From: Nocardioides sp. Soil805
Lineage (GTDB): Bacteria; Actinomycetota; Actinomycetes; Propionibacteriales; Nocardioidaceae
Direction of reading: 5' to 3'
Length of the DNA stretch: 64,000 bases
Assembly (NCBI RefSeq): GCF_001429625.1
Contig: NZ_LMSU01000001.1
Location: 1,416,310 to 1,480,309, forward strand
In this document: positions 1-9,320 of the stretch, piece after piece
How the letters are laid out: each line of letters opens with the position of its first letter
How positions within the stretch are numbered: the stretch's first letter is position 1
Position numbers and translations under genes: made by a program
Notes under the pieces: generated by a model
Databases searched by the model: none
The model's input: the letters and a program-made list of their open reading frames with translations, nothing else
Told to the model about the DNA's origin: nothing

Positions 1-952
1 GCCCGGGCTCCAGGACGCCGAGCAGCGCCTTGGCCCGCTCGGACTCCGCGACCACGTAGGCCCGCGCCTCATCCATGGCCGGGTGCTTGCGCAGCAGGTC
101 GAGGGCCTCGGCGCGCAGGGTGTCGTCGGTCAGGTCGGCGTCGAGGAGCTCGTGCAGCCGGGCGTCCGCGGGGTCGGTGGAGGCGCGCGCCATGAGCACC
201 GGCAGGGTCGGCACGCCCTCGCGCAGGTCGGTGCCGGGGGTCTTGCCCGACTCGGTCGACTCGGAGGCGATGTCCACGATGTCGTCGGAGAGCTGGAAGG
301 CCGCGCCCACGATCTCGCCGTACCCGCGCAGGGCGGTGCGCACCTCGGCGGAGGCGCCTCCGAACATCGCGCCGTACTCGGCGGAGGTGGCGATCAGGGA
401 ACCGGTCTTGCCGGCGACGACCTCGAGGTAGTGCTCGAGCGGGTCCTCGTCGGGCCCCGGCTCGACGGTCTCGAGGATCTGGCCCTCGACCAGCTCGGTG
501 AAGGTGCGCGACTGGATGAGCACGGCCTCAGGGCCCAGCTGCGCGGTCACCTCGGACGACTTCCCGAACAGGTAGTCCCCGGTGAGGATCGCGACGTGGT
601 TGTCCCAGCGGGCGTTGGCCGTGTCGGCCCCACGCCGCATGGCGGCCTCGTCCATCACGTCGTCGTGGTAGAGCGACGCCACGTGGGTCAGCTCCACCAC
701 GCAGGCCGCGGCCAGCACCTCGTCCGCGTCGGGGGTGTCCCCCGCCTCGGCCGCGAGCAGCACGAGCAACGGGCGGAAGCGCCTGCCTCCGGCGCGCATC
801 AGGTGGCCGGCGGCCTCGGAGACGTACGCCGTCCGCGCACGGGTGTGCCCGACGAGCATCTCCTCGACGACCTCGAGCCGTGCGGAGAGGCGTCGTGCGA
901 GGGCCTCGTCGACGACGGGGAGCGCCAGCGCCGGCGCGGAAGGGGTGGTCAC
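1..952 (-). CDS. Polyprenyl (all-trans) diphosphate synthase, C-terminus cut by window edge
   Basis: Chain-elongating isoprenyl diphosphate synthase that would make the prenyl tail of menaquinone from IPP and an allylic primer. Reading from the GTG at 952, both aspartate-rich motifs of the family are visible: HDDVMD (D97, D98, D101) and LSDDIVD (D223, D224, D227), with the conserved GGRRFRP near residue 55 and GKTGSL near 181. 317 codons are seen with no stop, so only the last few tens of residues are missing. The GTG overlaps the nuoN stop (GTGA), making it the last visible gene of the nuo transcript. Chain length cannot be told from sequence alone. Confidence 0.9.
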   Translation of the reverse strand, partial: MTTPSAPALALPVVDEALARRLSARLEVVEEMLVGHTRARTAYVSEAAGHLMRAGGRRFRPLLVLLAAEAGDTPDADEVLAAACVVELTHVASLYHDDVMDEAAMRRGADTANARWDNHVAILTGDYLFGKSSEVTAQLGPEAVLIQSRTFTELVEGQILETVEPGPDEDPLEHYLEVVAGKTGSLIATSAEYGAMFGGASAEVRTALRGYGEIVGAAFQLSDDIVDIASESTESGKTPGTDLREGVPTLPVLMARASTDPADARLHELLDADLTDDTLRAEALDLLRKHPAMDEARAYVVAESERAKALLGVLEPG

Positions 953-2541
953 CTGATGAATTGTCCCGCAAGACCCGCCAGATCGAGCAACGGGCCCGGC
1001 AGGATCCCCAGCATCAACGTCGCAGCGGCACCCAGCGCGATGGTCGTCGCGGTGAGCACGCTCGGGTACGCGACGGTGGGTCCGTCCCCGACCGGCTCGT
1101 CGAAGTACATCGCCTTGATGACCCGGATGTAGAAGAAGGCGGCGATGATGCTGGCCAGCACGGCCACGATCACGACCGGCCACGCCCCGGCGGCCAGGGC
1201 CACCGAGAACACCGCGAGCTTGCCCACGAAGCCGGAGGTCAGCGGGATGCCGGCCATCGCCAGGAGGAAGAACGCGAACACGCCGGCCACGACGGGCGAC
1301 TCCTTGCCCAGGCCCGACCACCGCGACATCGCCGTGGCCTCGCCGCCCGAGTCCCGGACCAGGCCGACCACCGCGAAGGCGCCCAGCACGGCGAAGCCGT
1401 AGGTCGCGAGGTAGAACAGCACCGCCTGCAGGGCGGTCAGCTCACCGTCGGCCAGCGCCGACGTCTGCTGGACACCGAGGACGCCGGTGAGCAGGAAGCC
1501 GGTGTGGGCGACCGAGGAGTAGGCCAGCATCCGCTTCATGTCGGTCTGGGTGACGGCGAGCACGGCGCCGAGCAGCATGGTGAGGATCGCGATGATCCAC
1601 ATCATCGGCTGCCACGACCAGCGGTCCGCGCCGAAGGCGACGTAGAAGAGCCGGAGCATCGCGCCGAACGCCGCGACCTTGGTGCCTGCGGCCATGAAGG
1701 CCGTGACCGGGGTCGGGGCGCCCTGGTAGACGTCCGGGGTCCAGGCCTGGAAGGGCACCGCACCGACCTTGAAGAACAGGCCGACGGCCAGCATGCCGAC
1801 GCCGATGAGCAGCAGGGCGCTGTTGCCGGTGTCGTTGCGGACGGCCTCGTTGATGGCGGCGAACTGCATCGAGCCGGCGTAGCCGTAGACGAGCGCGACG
1901 CCGTACAGGAAGAAGCCGCTGGAGAAGGCGCCGAGCAGGAAGTACTTGAGCGCGGCCTCCTGGCTCAGCAACCGGCGCCGGCGCGCCAGGCCGCACAGGA
2001 GGTAGAGCGGCAGGGAGAGGACCTCGAGGCCCACGAACATGGTCAGCAGGTCGTTGGCCGCCGGGAAGAGCATCATCCCGAAGACCGCGAACATCAGCAG
2101 CGGGTAGACCTCGGTGTGGTCGAGCCCGCGGGTCGAGGCCTCGCGCTCGGCCTCGGTGCCCGGCAGCGCGGCCGCCTGGCCGGCGAACGCCGAGACGCCG
2201 CCGTCGAGGTGCCGCTCCGCGAAGAGCAGGGTCCCGCCCAGGGCGAGGACCAGGACCAGGCCCCAGATGAACAGCGTGGGGCCGTCGACGGCGATGGTGC
2301 CGCCGACGGCGAGCACGCCGCGCGCGGCGCCGTCGGCGTAGACCTCGCTGTCGCGGGCGATCAGCACGACGCCCACGAGCGCGGCGACGAGCCCGCCAGC
2401 GGTGAGCAGGACCTGCGCCAGGTAGCGGGCCGAGCGGGGCGCGAACGCCTCGACGACGACGCCGAGGCAGGCGACGCCGAAGACGACGAGCAGGGGCCAG
2501 AGCTCGAAGTACTCGATCGTCGGCTTGATGAACTCGTTCAC
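949..2541 (-). CDS. nuoN: NADH-quinone oxidoreductase subunit N
   Basis: Antiporter-like, proton-translocating membrane subunit of respiratory complex I (530 aa, normal length). It is almost wholly hydrophobic, with the conserved KVGAVPFQAWTPDVYQGAPT stretch in mid-protein that marks the MrpD-type fold and its discontinuous helices. The ATG at 2541 overlaps the nuoM stop (ATGA), and its own stop overlaps the start of the prenyl synthase. Last nuo gene of the set. Confidence 0.96.
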   Translation of the reverse strand: MNEFIKPTIEYFELWPLLVVFGVACLGVVVEAFAPRSARYLAQVLLTAGGLVAALVGVVLIARDSEVYADGAARGVLAVGGTIAVDGPTLFIWGLVLVLALGGTLLFAERHLDGGVSAFAGQAAALPGTEAEREASTRGLDHTEVYPLLMFAVFGMMLFPAANDLLTMFVGLEVLSLPLYLLCGLARRRRLLSQEAALKYFLLGAFSSGFFLYGVALVYGYAGSMQFAAINEAVRNDTGNSALLLIGVGMLAVGLFFKVGAVPFQAWTPDVYQGAPTPVTAFMAAGTKVAAFGAMLRLFYVAFGADRWSWQPMMWIIAILTMLLGAVLAVTQTDMKRMLAYSSVAHTGFLLTGVLGVQQTSALADGELTALQAVLFYLATYGFAVLGAFAVVGLVRDSGGEATAMSRWSGLGKESPVVAGVFAFFLLAMAGIPLTSGFVGKLAVFSVALAAGAWPVVIVAVLASIIAAFFYIRVIKAMYFDEPVGDGPTVAYPSVLTATTIALGAAATLMLGILPGPLLDLAGLAGQFIR

Positions 2542-4112
2542 TCGTGGCCTCCCTGCGAGCTGGCCGCGCCGTCGGCTGCCTCATCGGTTGCGTGGTCGCC
2601 CGTGTCGTCCGCAGCCGGGACGGTCGGGGCTTCGTCGGTGACGCCGACCTCCGCGAGGGTGTCCTCGACGTAGGGGTTGATCGCGTCGAGCAGCGGCATC
2701 GGCACGAAGCCGAAGAGCACCAGGGCCAGGACCAGCGGAGCCAGGGTGCCCACCTCGCGACGGTCGAGGTCACGGACGTCCACCTGCTCGGGGCCGGTCA
2801 TGGTGCGCTGGTAGAGCCACAGCACGTAGATCGCGGCGAGCACGATCGCGGTGACCGCGACGGCGCCGGCCCACCAGGCGTGCTGGAAGGCGGCGATGAG
2901 CACGAGCATCTCCGACACGAACGTCGAGAGGCCGGGCAGGCCGCACGCCGCGAGGCCGGAGATGAGGAAGATGCCGGCCAGGACCGGGGCGCCCTTCTCG
3001 ATGCCGCCGCCCATGGCGCGGATCGAGGCGGTCCCCCGGCGCTGGACGAGGTAACCCGCCACCAGGAAGAGCGCGGCGGTCGCGACGCCGTGGTTGACCA
3101 TGTAGAGCACCGCGCCGGAGCCGCCCTGGGTGTTGAGCACGAAGATGCCCAGGACGATGAAGCCGAAGTGGCTCAGCGACGTGAGACCGATCAGGCGCAG
3201 GACGTCGTCCTGCCCGATCGCCACCAGCGCGCCGTACACGATGGAGATGAGGGCGAGGACGACCACGGCGGGCGTCGCCCACTGCGAGGCGTCGGGAAGC
3301 AGGCCGAGGCAGAAGCGCAGCATCCCGAAGGTGCCGATCTTGTCGAGCACGCAGACCAGCAGCACCGAGGTGCCCGTGGTCGCGTGCTCGGTGGTGTCGG
3401 CCAGCCAGGTGTGGACCGGGAACAGCGGCGCCTTGATCGCGAACGCGATGAAGAAGCCCAGGAAGAGCCAGCGCTGGGTGACGGGGTCGATGTCCAGGGC
3501 TGCGAGGTCGCTGATCAGGAAGCTGGGGCGCCCCGCGTCGGCGGACACGACGTAGAACCCGATCACCGACGCGAGCATCACGAGGCCGCCGGCGAGCTGG
3601 TAGATGAGGAACTTGACGGCCGCTCCCCCGCGTCCCTCGCGGCCGAAGCCGCCGATGAGGAAGTAGGCGGGAATCAGGGTGGCCTCGAAGACGACGTAGA
3701 AGAGGAACACGTCGGTGGCGGTGAAGACGGCCAGCGACATCGCCTCGAGCGCCAGCACCCAGGCCACGAAGGCCCGGCTGCCGCCGTTGCCGGGCGCGTC
3801 GGCCTCGTGCCAGGAGGCGACGAGCACGATCGGCACGAGCAGCGTCGTGAGCAGCACCATGACCAGCCCGAGGCCGTCGACGCCCAGCGCGTAGTGCACG
3901 CCCAGGGCCTCGATCCACGTGTGGGTCTCGGTCAGCTGCATGCCGCCGTCGACGGTGTACGAAGTCAGCGCGGCCAGGACGGCCCACACCAGCGCGACGC
4001 CGGAGACGCCGACGCCGACCAGGCGCGCCGTGGCCCCCGGGAGGAAGGCCGTGACCAGCGCGCCCACGAGGGGCAGCGCGATCAGGATGGTCAGCACAGG
4101 AAGGTCGCTCAT
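2538..4112 (-). CDS. nuoM: NADH-quinone oxidoreductase subunit M
   Basis: Second antiporter-like proton-pumping subunit of complex I (524 aa). The start is the ATG at 4112 ([10 protein letters not shown]), which overlaps the nuoL stop as ATGA; the open frame extends further upstream but that part is arginine/proline-rich shadow sequence inside nuoL. Around 14 hydrophobic segments are apparent, with the conserved [14 protein letters not shown] segment and the following [14 protein letters not shown]. The C-terminal tail is Asp/Ala-rich and cytoplasmic. Confidence 0.95.
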   Translation of the reverse strand: MSDLPVLTILIALPLVGALVTAFLPGATARLVGVGVSGVALVWAVLAALTSYTVDGGMQLTETHTWIEALGVHYALGVDGLGLVMVLLTTLLVPIVLVASWHEADAPGNGGSRAFVAWVLALEAMSLAVFTATDVFLFYVVFEATLIPAYFLIGGFGREGRGGAAVKFLIYQLAGGLVMLASVIGFYVVSADAGRPSFLISDLAALDIDPVTQRWLFLGFFIAFAIKAPLFPVHTWLADTTEHATTGTSVLLVCVLDKIGTFGMLRFCLGLLPDASQWATPAVVVLALISIVYGALVAIGQDDVLRLIGLTSLSHFGFIVLGIFVLNTQGGSGAVLYMVNHGVATAALFLVAGYLVQRRGTASIRAMGGGIEKGAPVLAGIFLISGLAACGLPGLSTFVSEMLVLIAAFQHAWWAGAVAVTAIVLAAIYVLWLYQRTMTGPEQVDVRDLDRREVGTLAPLVLALVLFGFVPMPLLDAINPYVEDTLAEVGVTDEAPTVPAADDTGDHATDEAADGAASSQGGHE

Positions 4113-6079
4113 GCCAGGTTCACCGCCAGGAGGGCCAGGACGACGAGCAGGACGCCGCCGAGCAGGGACAGGGCATAGGAGCGGACGAAACCGTTCTGGA
4201 CGCGGCGCAGCACGCCGGAGATGCCGCCGACCGCCGCGGAGCCGCCCTCGACGGCCCCGTCGACGCCGACCCGGTCGAAGGTGACCAGGCCGTGCACGAG
4301 GTGCAGGCCGGGCCGGACGACGACCGCGTCGTTGATGGCGTCGCCGTACAGGTCGGCGCGCGCGGCGCGGGTGGCGAAGGAGACGTCCTGCGGGGCCTCG
4401 CGGGGCACGGCCTGGCGGCCGACGAGGTACCACGCGGCACCGACGCCGACCGCGACCACCAGCACGGCGAGGATCGTGATGGCGATCGGCGCCAGCGGCG
4501 GCTCGTGGTGCTCGGCGACGCCCGTCACCGGGGCCAGGAAGTCGACGACGAAGTCACCGAGGAGCAGCACCCCGCCGAGGACCGAGAGCGCGGCCAGCAC
4601 GACGAGCGGGATCGTCATCAGCTTCGGCGACTCGTGCGGGTGGACGCCCTCGGACCAGCGCTTCTCGCCGAAGAACGTCATGAGCATCAGCCGGGTCATG
4701 TAGAAGCCGGTGATGCCGGCGCCCAGGAGGGCGCAGAGGCCGACGACGAGGTTCTCGGCCAGGGCGGTCTCGATGATCTTGTCCTTGGACCAGAAGCCGG
4801 AGAACCCGGGGAAGCCGATGATCGCGAGGTAGCCCATCGCGAAGGTCAGGAACGTCACCGGCATGTACTTCGAGAGCCCGCCGTAGTGGCGCATGTCCAC
4901 GTCGTCGTCCATGCCGTGCATGACCGAGCCGGCGCCGAGGAACATGTTGGCCTTGAAGAAGCCGTGGGTGAGCAGGTGGAAGATCGCGAACGGGTAGCCC
5001 GCGACGCCGAGCCCGGCGGCCAGCATCATGTAGCCGATCTGGCTCATCGTGGAGCCGGCGAGCGCCTTCTTGATGTCGTCCTTGGCGCAGCCGAGGATCG
5101 CACCCCACAGGAGCGTGACGGTGGCCACGATGACCACGACGGTCTGCGCGGCCGGCGCCAGCTCGTAGATGAAGTTGGAGCGGACGACGAGGTAGACGCC
5201 GGCGGTGACCATGGTCGCGGCGTGGATGAGCGCCGAGACCGGGGTCGGGCCCTCCATCGCGTCGAGCAGCCACGCCTGGAGGGGCACCTGCGCCGACTTG
5301 CCGCACGCACCGAGCAGCAGCAGGAGGCCGAGGGCGTTGAGCGTGCCCTGGCCGGCCTCGCCGGACACGGCGCTGATGGCCGCGAAGTCGGTGGTGCCGA
5401 AGGTGGCGAACATCAGGGCGATGGCCAGCGAGAGCCCGATGTCACCGACCCGGTTGATGACGAAGGCCTTCTTGGCGGCCGCGGCCGCGGAGTGCTTGTG
5501 CTGCCAGAAGCCGATGAGCAGGTACGACGCGAGGCCGACGCCCTCCCAGCCGAGGAACAGGCCGAGGTAGTTGGCCGACAGGACCAGCACGAGCATCGCG
5601 GCGACGAACAGGTTGAGGTAGCCGAAGAAGCGGCGCCGGCGGGGGTCGTGCTCCATGTAGGCGATGGAGTAGACGTGGATCAGCGCGCCGACGCCGGTGA
5701 TGAGCAGCAGGAACAGCGCGGACAGCGGGTCGTAGAGCAGGTCCATGCCCACGTCGAGCCCACCGACCTGGAACCAGGTGTAGAGGTGCTGGCCGACCTG
5801 GCGCTCCTCCTCGGAGCGACCGAGCAGGGAGACGAACAGGGCCACGCTCAGCGCGAAGGACCCGGCCACGGTGGCGGTGCCGAGCCAGTGGCCGACCCTG
5901 TCGAGGGCACCCCGCGCCATGGCGCCGCCGAGCAGCAGCACGACGGCACCGGCCAGCGGCAGCGCGATGACCAGCCACAGCAGCGAGAACACCCCGTCGG
6001 CGGCACCGGGGTGCACCACCGGGACGGCCCCGCCCTCGGAGGCGAGCACCACGGCGCCCGCGTTCACAGTCAGGTTCAC
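4109..6079 (-). CDS. nuoL: NADH-quinone oxidoreductase subunit L
   Basis: Largest antiporter-like subunit of complex I (656 aa). It carries the family core [20 protein letters not shown] and a long C-terminal hydrophobic portion matching the lateral helix and anchor. The GTG at 6079 is preceded by GAGGA, seven bases upstream and overlapping the nuoK stop. A second in-frame GTG lies at 6067 because the 12-base stretch ctgactgtgaac is tandemly repeated at the start, so four residues (MNLT) may be optional. Confidence 0.95.
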   Translation of the reverse strand: MNLTVNAGAVVLASEGGAVPVVHPGAADGVFSLLWLVIALPLAGAVVLLLGGAMARGALDRVGHWLGTATVAGSFALSVALFVSLLGRSEEERQVGQHLYTWFQVGGLDVGMDLLYDPLSALFLLLITGVGALIHVYSIAYMEHDPRRRRFFGYLNLFVAAMLVLVLSANYLGLFLGWEGVGLASYLLIGFWQHKHSAAAAAKKAFVINRVGDIGLSLAIALMFATFGTTDFAAISAVSGEAGQGTLNALGLLLLLGACGKSAQVPLQAWLLDAMEGPTPVSALIHAATMVTAGVYLVVRSNFIYELAPAAQTVVVIVATVTLLWGAILGCAKDDIKKALAGSTMSQIGYMMLAAGLGVAGYPFAIFHLLTHGFFKANMFLGAGSVMHGMDDDVDMRHYGGLSKYMPVTFLTFAMGYLAIIGFPGFSGFWSKDKIIETALAENLVVGLCALLGAGITGFYMTRLMLMTFFGEKRWSEGVHPHESPKLMTIPLVVLAALSVLGGVLLLGDFVVDFLAPVTGVAEHHEPPLAPIAITILAVLVVAVGVGAAWYLVGRQAVPREAPQDVSFATRAARADLYGDAINDAVVVRPGLHLVHGLVTFDRVGVDGAVEGGSAAVGGISGVLRRVQNGFVRSYALSLLGGVLLVVLALLAVNLA

Positions 6080-6089
6080 AGTCAGGTCC

Positions 6090-6386
6090 TCAGTACTTCA
6101 GCAGGCTGGCGTCGTCGACGGAGGCCGAGCGTCGCGTGCGGAAGATGGTCATGATGATGGCCAGGCCGATGACGACCTCGGCAGCAGCGACCACCATCAC
6201 GAAGAAGGCGGCGATCTGGCCGTCGAGGTTGCCGTGCTGCTTGGCGAAGGCCACCAGGGCGAGGTTGCAGGCGTTGAGCATCAGCTCGACGCACATGAAG
6301 ACCACGATGGCGTTGCGTCGGGTCAGCACCCCCACGCAGCCGATGGTGAACAGGATCGCGGAGAGCACGACGTACTCGTTGGTCAT
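6090..6386 (-). CDS. nuoK: NADH-quinone oxidoreductase subunit K
   Basis: Small three-helix membrane subunit (98 aa) linking the antiporter-like modules to the rest of complex I. The conserved intramembrane glutamate is visible in [15 protein letters not shown] and a second acidic-polar patch lies in helix 3. The ATG at 6386 overlaps the nuoJ stop (ATGA). Length and sequence are typical. Confidence 0.96.
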   Translation of the reverse strand: MTNEYVVLSAILFTIGCVGVLTRRNAIVVFMCVELMLNACNLALVAFAKQHGNLDGQIAAFFVMVVAAAEVVIGLAIIMTIFRTRRSASVDDASLLKY

Positions 6387-7288
6387 GCGGGGTCCCCTGG
6401 GCGTTGTTCGTCGGAGGAGCGAAGCGGAGGAGCCGAAGAACGTCCTGGGGTGCCGGGCACGTCCTCCTCGGTGCTTGCCGGGGCGCCGGCCTTGCCGGAC
6501 TGCTCGGGCATCCGGTCCGGGTCGGCGGCCGCGTCGCTGCGTCCGCCGCCGAGCTGGCGGCGTACCTCGTCGATGTCGTCGGCGAACGCCGGGGCCGAGC
6601 GGACGGTGCCGCGCGCGGCCAGCACGCGCGAGACGGACGCCTCCGAGGCGGTGCCGTCGGGCAGCAGCGCCGGGGTGTCCACCGCGTTGTGGCGGGCGTA
6701 GACGCCCGGCGAGGGCAGCGGCCCGAGGTGCTTGCCGGACTCGGCGTAGTCGCGCATCCGCTGCGCGGCCAGCGAGGCCTGCGTCGGCTTGGGCGTGAGG
6801 CGCTCGCGGTGGGCGAGCACCATGGCACCGATGGCCGCGGTGATCAGCAGTGCGCTGGTCGCCTCGAAGGCGAAGACGTAGCGGCTGAACAAGATGTTGG
6901 CGAGCTGCTGGATGTTGCCGCCGGCGTTGGCCTCGTCGAGGCCCACGGCGGACCCGAGCGCGACCTGGGAGAAGGCGGTGACGAGCACGAGGCCCAGCAC
7001 CAGGCCCAGCACCGTGGCCATGGCGCGCTGGCCGCGGATCGTCTCGACCACCGAGTCGGAGGCGTCGACCCCGACCAGCATCAGCACGAAGAGGAACAGC
7101 ATGAGGATGGCGCCGGTGTAGACGATGATCTGCACGGCGAACAGGAACGGCGCGTCCAGGACGGCGTAGAGCACCGCGAGGCTGATCATCACGACGGCGA
7201 GCAGCAGGGCTGCGTGCACCGCCTTGCGGACGAACAGGATGCCGAGCGCGGCCACCACCATGATCGGGGCGAGGATCCAGAAGGCCAT
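6383..7288 (-). CDS. nuoJ: NADH-quinone oxidoreductase subunit J with long hydrophilic C-terminal tail
   Basis: Membrane subunit of complex I; the first ~175 residues hold five hydrophobic helices, including [19 protein letters not shown], the family signature near the pi-bulge helix. At 301 aa it is longer than enterobacterial NuoJ (~180 aa): the last ~110 residues are hydrophilic and low-complexity. The very end ([14 protein letters not shown]) is encoded by a GA-rich short inverted repeat at 6407-6440 similar to one between nuoA and nuoB, so the tail may have grown by repeat insertion. Its start touches the nuoI stop (TGATG). Confidence 0.93.
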   Translation of the reverse strand: MAFWILAPIMVVAALGILFVRKAVHAALLLAVVMISLAVLYAVLDAPFLFAVQIIVYTGAILMLFLFVLMLVGVDASDSVVETIRGQRAMATVLGLVLGLVLVTAFSQVALGSAVGLDEANAGGNIQQLANILFSRYVFAFEATSALLITAAIGAMVLAHRERLTPKPTQASLAAQRMRDYAESGKHLGPLPSPGVYARHNAVDTPALLPDGTASEASVSRVLAARGTVRSAPAFADDIDEVRRQLGGGRSDAAADPDRMPEQSGKAGAPASTEEDVPGTPGRSSAPPLRSSDEQRPGDPA

Positions 7289-7875
7289 CAGTGGCTCCCC
7301 TCCCCCGCGGGCGCGGTGCGGTCGGTGACCAGGTCAGTGGGAGCGCCGTACGTGCCGCGGTAGTAGTCGCCCTCGTCGTCGCCGAGGCGCATCGGGTGCG
7401 GCGGCTGCTCCATGCCGGGCAGCAGCGGGGCCAGCAGGTCGGACTTCTCGTAGATGAGGTCGGCCCGGTTGTTGTCGGCCAGCTCGTACTCGTTGGTCAT
7501 CGTGAGAGCCCGCGTCGGGCAGGCCTCGATGCACAGCCCGCAGAGGATGCAGCGCAGGTAGTTGATCTGGTAGACGCGGCCGTAGCGCTCGCCGGGGCTG
7601 AACCGCTCGCCGTCGGGCCCGTCGGTGTTGGAGCCGCCCTCGACGTAGATCGCGTCGGCCGGGCACGCCCAGGCGCACAGCTCGCAGCCGATGCACTTCT
7701 CGAGGCCGTCGGGCCACCGGTTGAGCTGGTGGCGTCCGTGGAAGCGGGGCGCCGTCGGCATCTTCTCGAAGGGGTACTGCTCGGTGACGACCTTCTTGAA
7801 CATGGTCCGGAACGTGACGCCGAAGCCGGCGACCGGGTCCCAGAACTGCTCCTTGAAGCCCTTGGGCTCACTCAT
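7288..7875 (-). CDS. nuoI: NADH-quinone oxidoreductase subunit I (2x[4Fe-4S])
   Basis: Peripheral-arm ferredoxin-like subunit (195 aa) carrying the N6a/N6b clusters. Both ligand sets are intact: [12 protein letters not shown] and [12 protein letters not shown]. The ATG at 7875 has a good AGGAG ribosome site and overlaps the nuoH stop (ATGA). The frame stays open far upstream, but that extension is antisense shadow of nuoH and is not used. Confidence 0.96.
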   Translation of the reverse strand: MSEPKGFKEQFWDPVAGFGVTFRTMFKKVVTEQYPFEKMPTAPRFHGRHQLNRWPDGLEKCIGCELCAWACPADAIYVEGGSNTDGPDGERFSPGERYGRVYQINYLRCILCGLCIEACPTRALTMTNEYELADNNRADLIYEKSDLLAPLLPGMEQPPHPMRLGDDEGDYYRGTYGAPTDLVTDRTAPAGEGSH

Positions 7876-9320
7876 GACTTCTCCTCCTGCGACACGGACC
7901 CGGGGGTGGCCGTGCCGTCGGCGACGGACGTGCTCGAGGTGCCCGGCACCGTCGTACGACGGTCGGCGAAGGTCAGCGGGGCGGCCGCACCGCGGACCGC
8001 GCCACCAGTGGGCATCGGGGGCACCGGGAAGCCTCCGGCGAAGGCGTCCACGGGCTCGCGGTCGACGGGGGCCTGCGCCTCCTCGTCCTCCGTGCCACGG
8101 CCGCCCACGAAGAACAGCACGAGGAACAGGACGAGCAGCACACCGGCGGCACCCATGAGGTAGTCGCGGTCGAGGCCGCCGTCGAGGGTCAGCACCCGGA
8201 CGCTCGCCACGGCGATGATCCACAGCAGCGAGATCGGGATGAGCCGCTTCCAGCCGAACGCCATGAACTGGTCGTAGCGCAGCCGGGGCAGCGAGCCGCG
8301 CAGCCAGATGAACATGAAGATGAAGATCAGCATCTTGCCGAAGAACCACAGCAGCGGCCAGTAGCCGGAGTCGGCGCCCTCCCACAGCTGGATGATCGGC
8401 CAGGGAGCGTGCCAGCCGCCGAGGAACAGCGTGGTGGCGAGCGCGGAGACCGTCGCCATGTTGATGTACTCGGCGAGGAAGAACAGGGCGAACTTGAGGC
8501 TGGAGTACTCGGTGTGGAAGCCGCCGACCAGCTCGCCCTCGGCCTCGGGGAGGTCGAAGGGCGCCCGGTTGGTCTCGCCGACCATCGCGATCACGTAGAT
8601 CACGAAGGACGGCAGCAGGATCAGGGCGTACCAGGTCGGGATCGGGATGACGCCGAGCCAGTACTGCGGGTCGGGGTTCTGCGCCGCGACGATTTCCGAC
8701 GTGGACATCGAGCCGGCGTACAGGAAGACCGCGACGAGCGCGAGACCCATGGCGACCTCGTAGGAGATCATCTGCGCGCTGGAGCGCAGCCCGCCGAGGA
8801 GGGAGTACGTCGACCCGGAGGACCAGCCGCCGAGCACGATGCCGTAGATGCCGATCGAGGCGATGGCCATCACGAACAGCACGGCGACCGGCATGTCGGT
8901 CAGCTGGAGCGGCGTGGTGCGGTCGGTGAACGGCAGCCCGACCTCGGGGCCGAACGGGATCACCGCGAAGGTCACGAAGGCCGGGATGGTGGCCAGCACC
9001 GGCGCCAGCAGGAAGACCACCTTGTCGGCGGCCTTGGGGATGATGTCCTCCTTCAGCGCCAGCTTGACGCCGTCGGCCAGCGACTGGAGCAGGCCGAAGG
9101 GGCCGTTGACGTTGGGCCCGATGCGGTGCTGCATCCGGGCGACCACGCGGCGCTCGAACCAGATGTTGAACAGCGTGAGGAGCACCAGGACCACGAAGAT
9201 CAGCAGCGCCTTGACCAGCACGAGCCACCACGGGTCCTGGCCGAACGCCTCGAGCCCGTCGCCCTGCGGCGCCTGGGCCGCGAGGGTGAGCGCCTGCGAG
9301 ACGGGCTGGGAGATGATCAC
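7872..9320 (-). CDS. nuoH: NADH-quinone oxidoreductase subunit H
   Basis: Membrane subunit forming the quinone-binding chamber of complex I (482 aa). Conserved loop residues are seen in [19 protein letters not shown] near the N-terminus and [20 protein letters not shown] in the middle. After ~residue 395 the protein ends in a helix followed by a hydrophilic Pro/Ala/Thr-rich tail of about 75 residues, common in actinobacterial NuoH. The GTG at 9320 overlaps the nuoG stop (GTGA). Confidence 0.96.
   Translation of the reverse strand: MIISQPVSQALTLAAQAPQGDGLEAFGQDPWWLVLVKALLIFVVLVLLTLFNIWFERRVVARMQHRIGPNVNGPFGLLQSLADGVKLALKEDIIPKAADKVVFLLAPVLATIPAFVTFAVIPFGPEVGLPFTDRTTPLQLTDMPVAVLFVMAIASIGIYGIVLGGWSSGSTYSLLGGLRSSAQMISYEVAMGLALVAVFLYAGSMSTSEIVAAQNPDPQYWLGVIPIPTWYALILLPSFVIYVIAMVGETNRAPFDLPEAEGELVGGFHTEYSSLKFALFFLAEYINMATVSALATTLFLGGWHAPWPIIQLWEGADSGYWPLLWFFGKMLIFIFMFIWLRGSLPRLRYDQFMAFGWKRLIPISLLWIIAVASVRVLTLDGGLDRDYLMGAAGVLLVLFLVLFFVGGRGTEDEEAQAPVDREPVDAFAGGFPVPPMPTGGAVRGAAAPLTFADRRTTVPGTSSTSVADGTATPGSVSQEEKS

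Noticed and set aside
880..2673. Long Arg/Glu/His-rich plus-strand frames across the nuo operon and elsewhere
   Set aside because: These are high-GC shadow frames opposite clearly conserved genes, with low-complexity charged composition.
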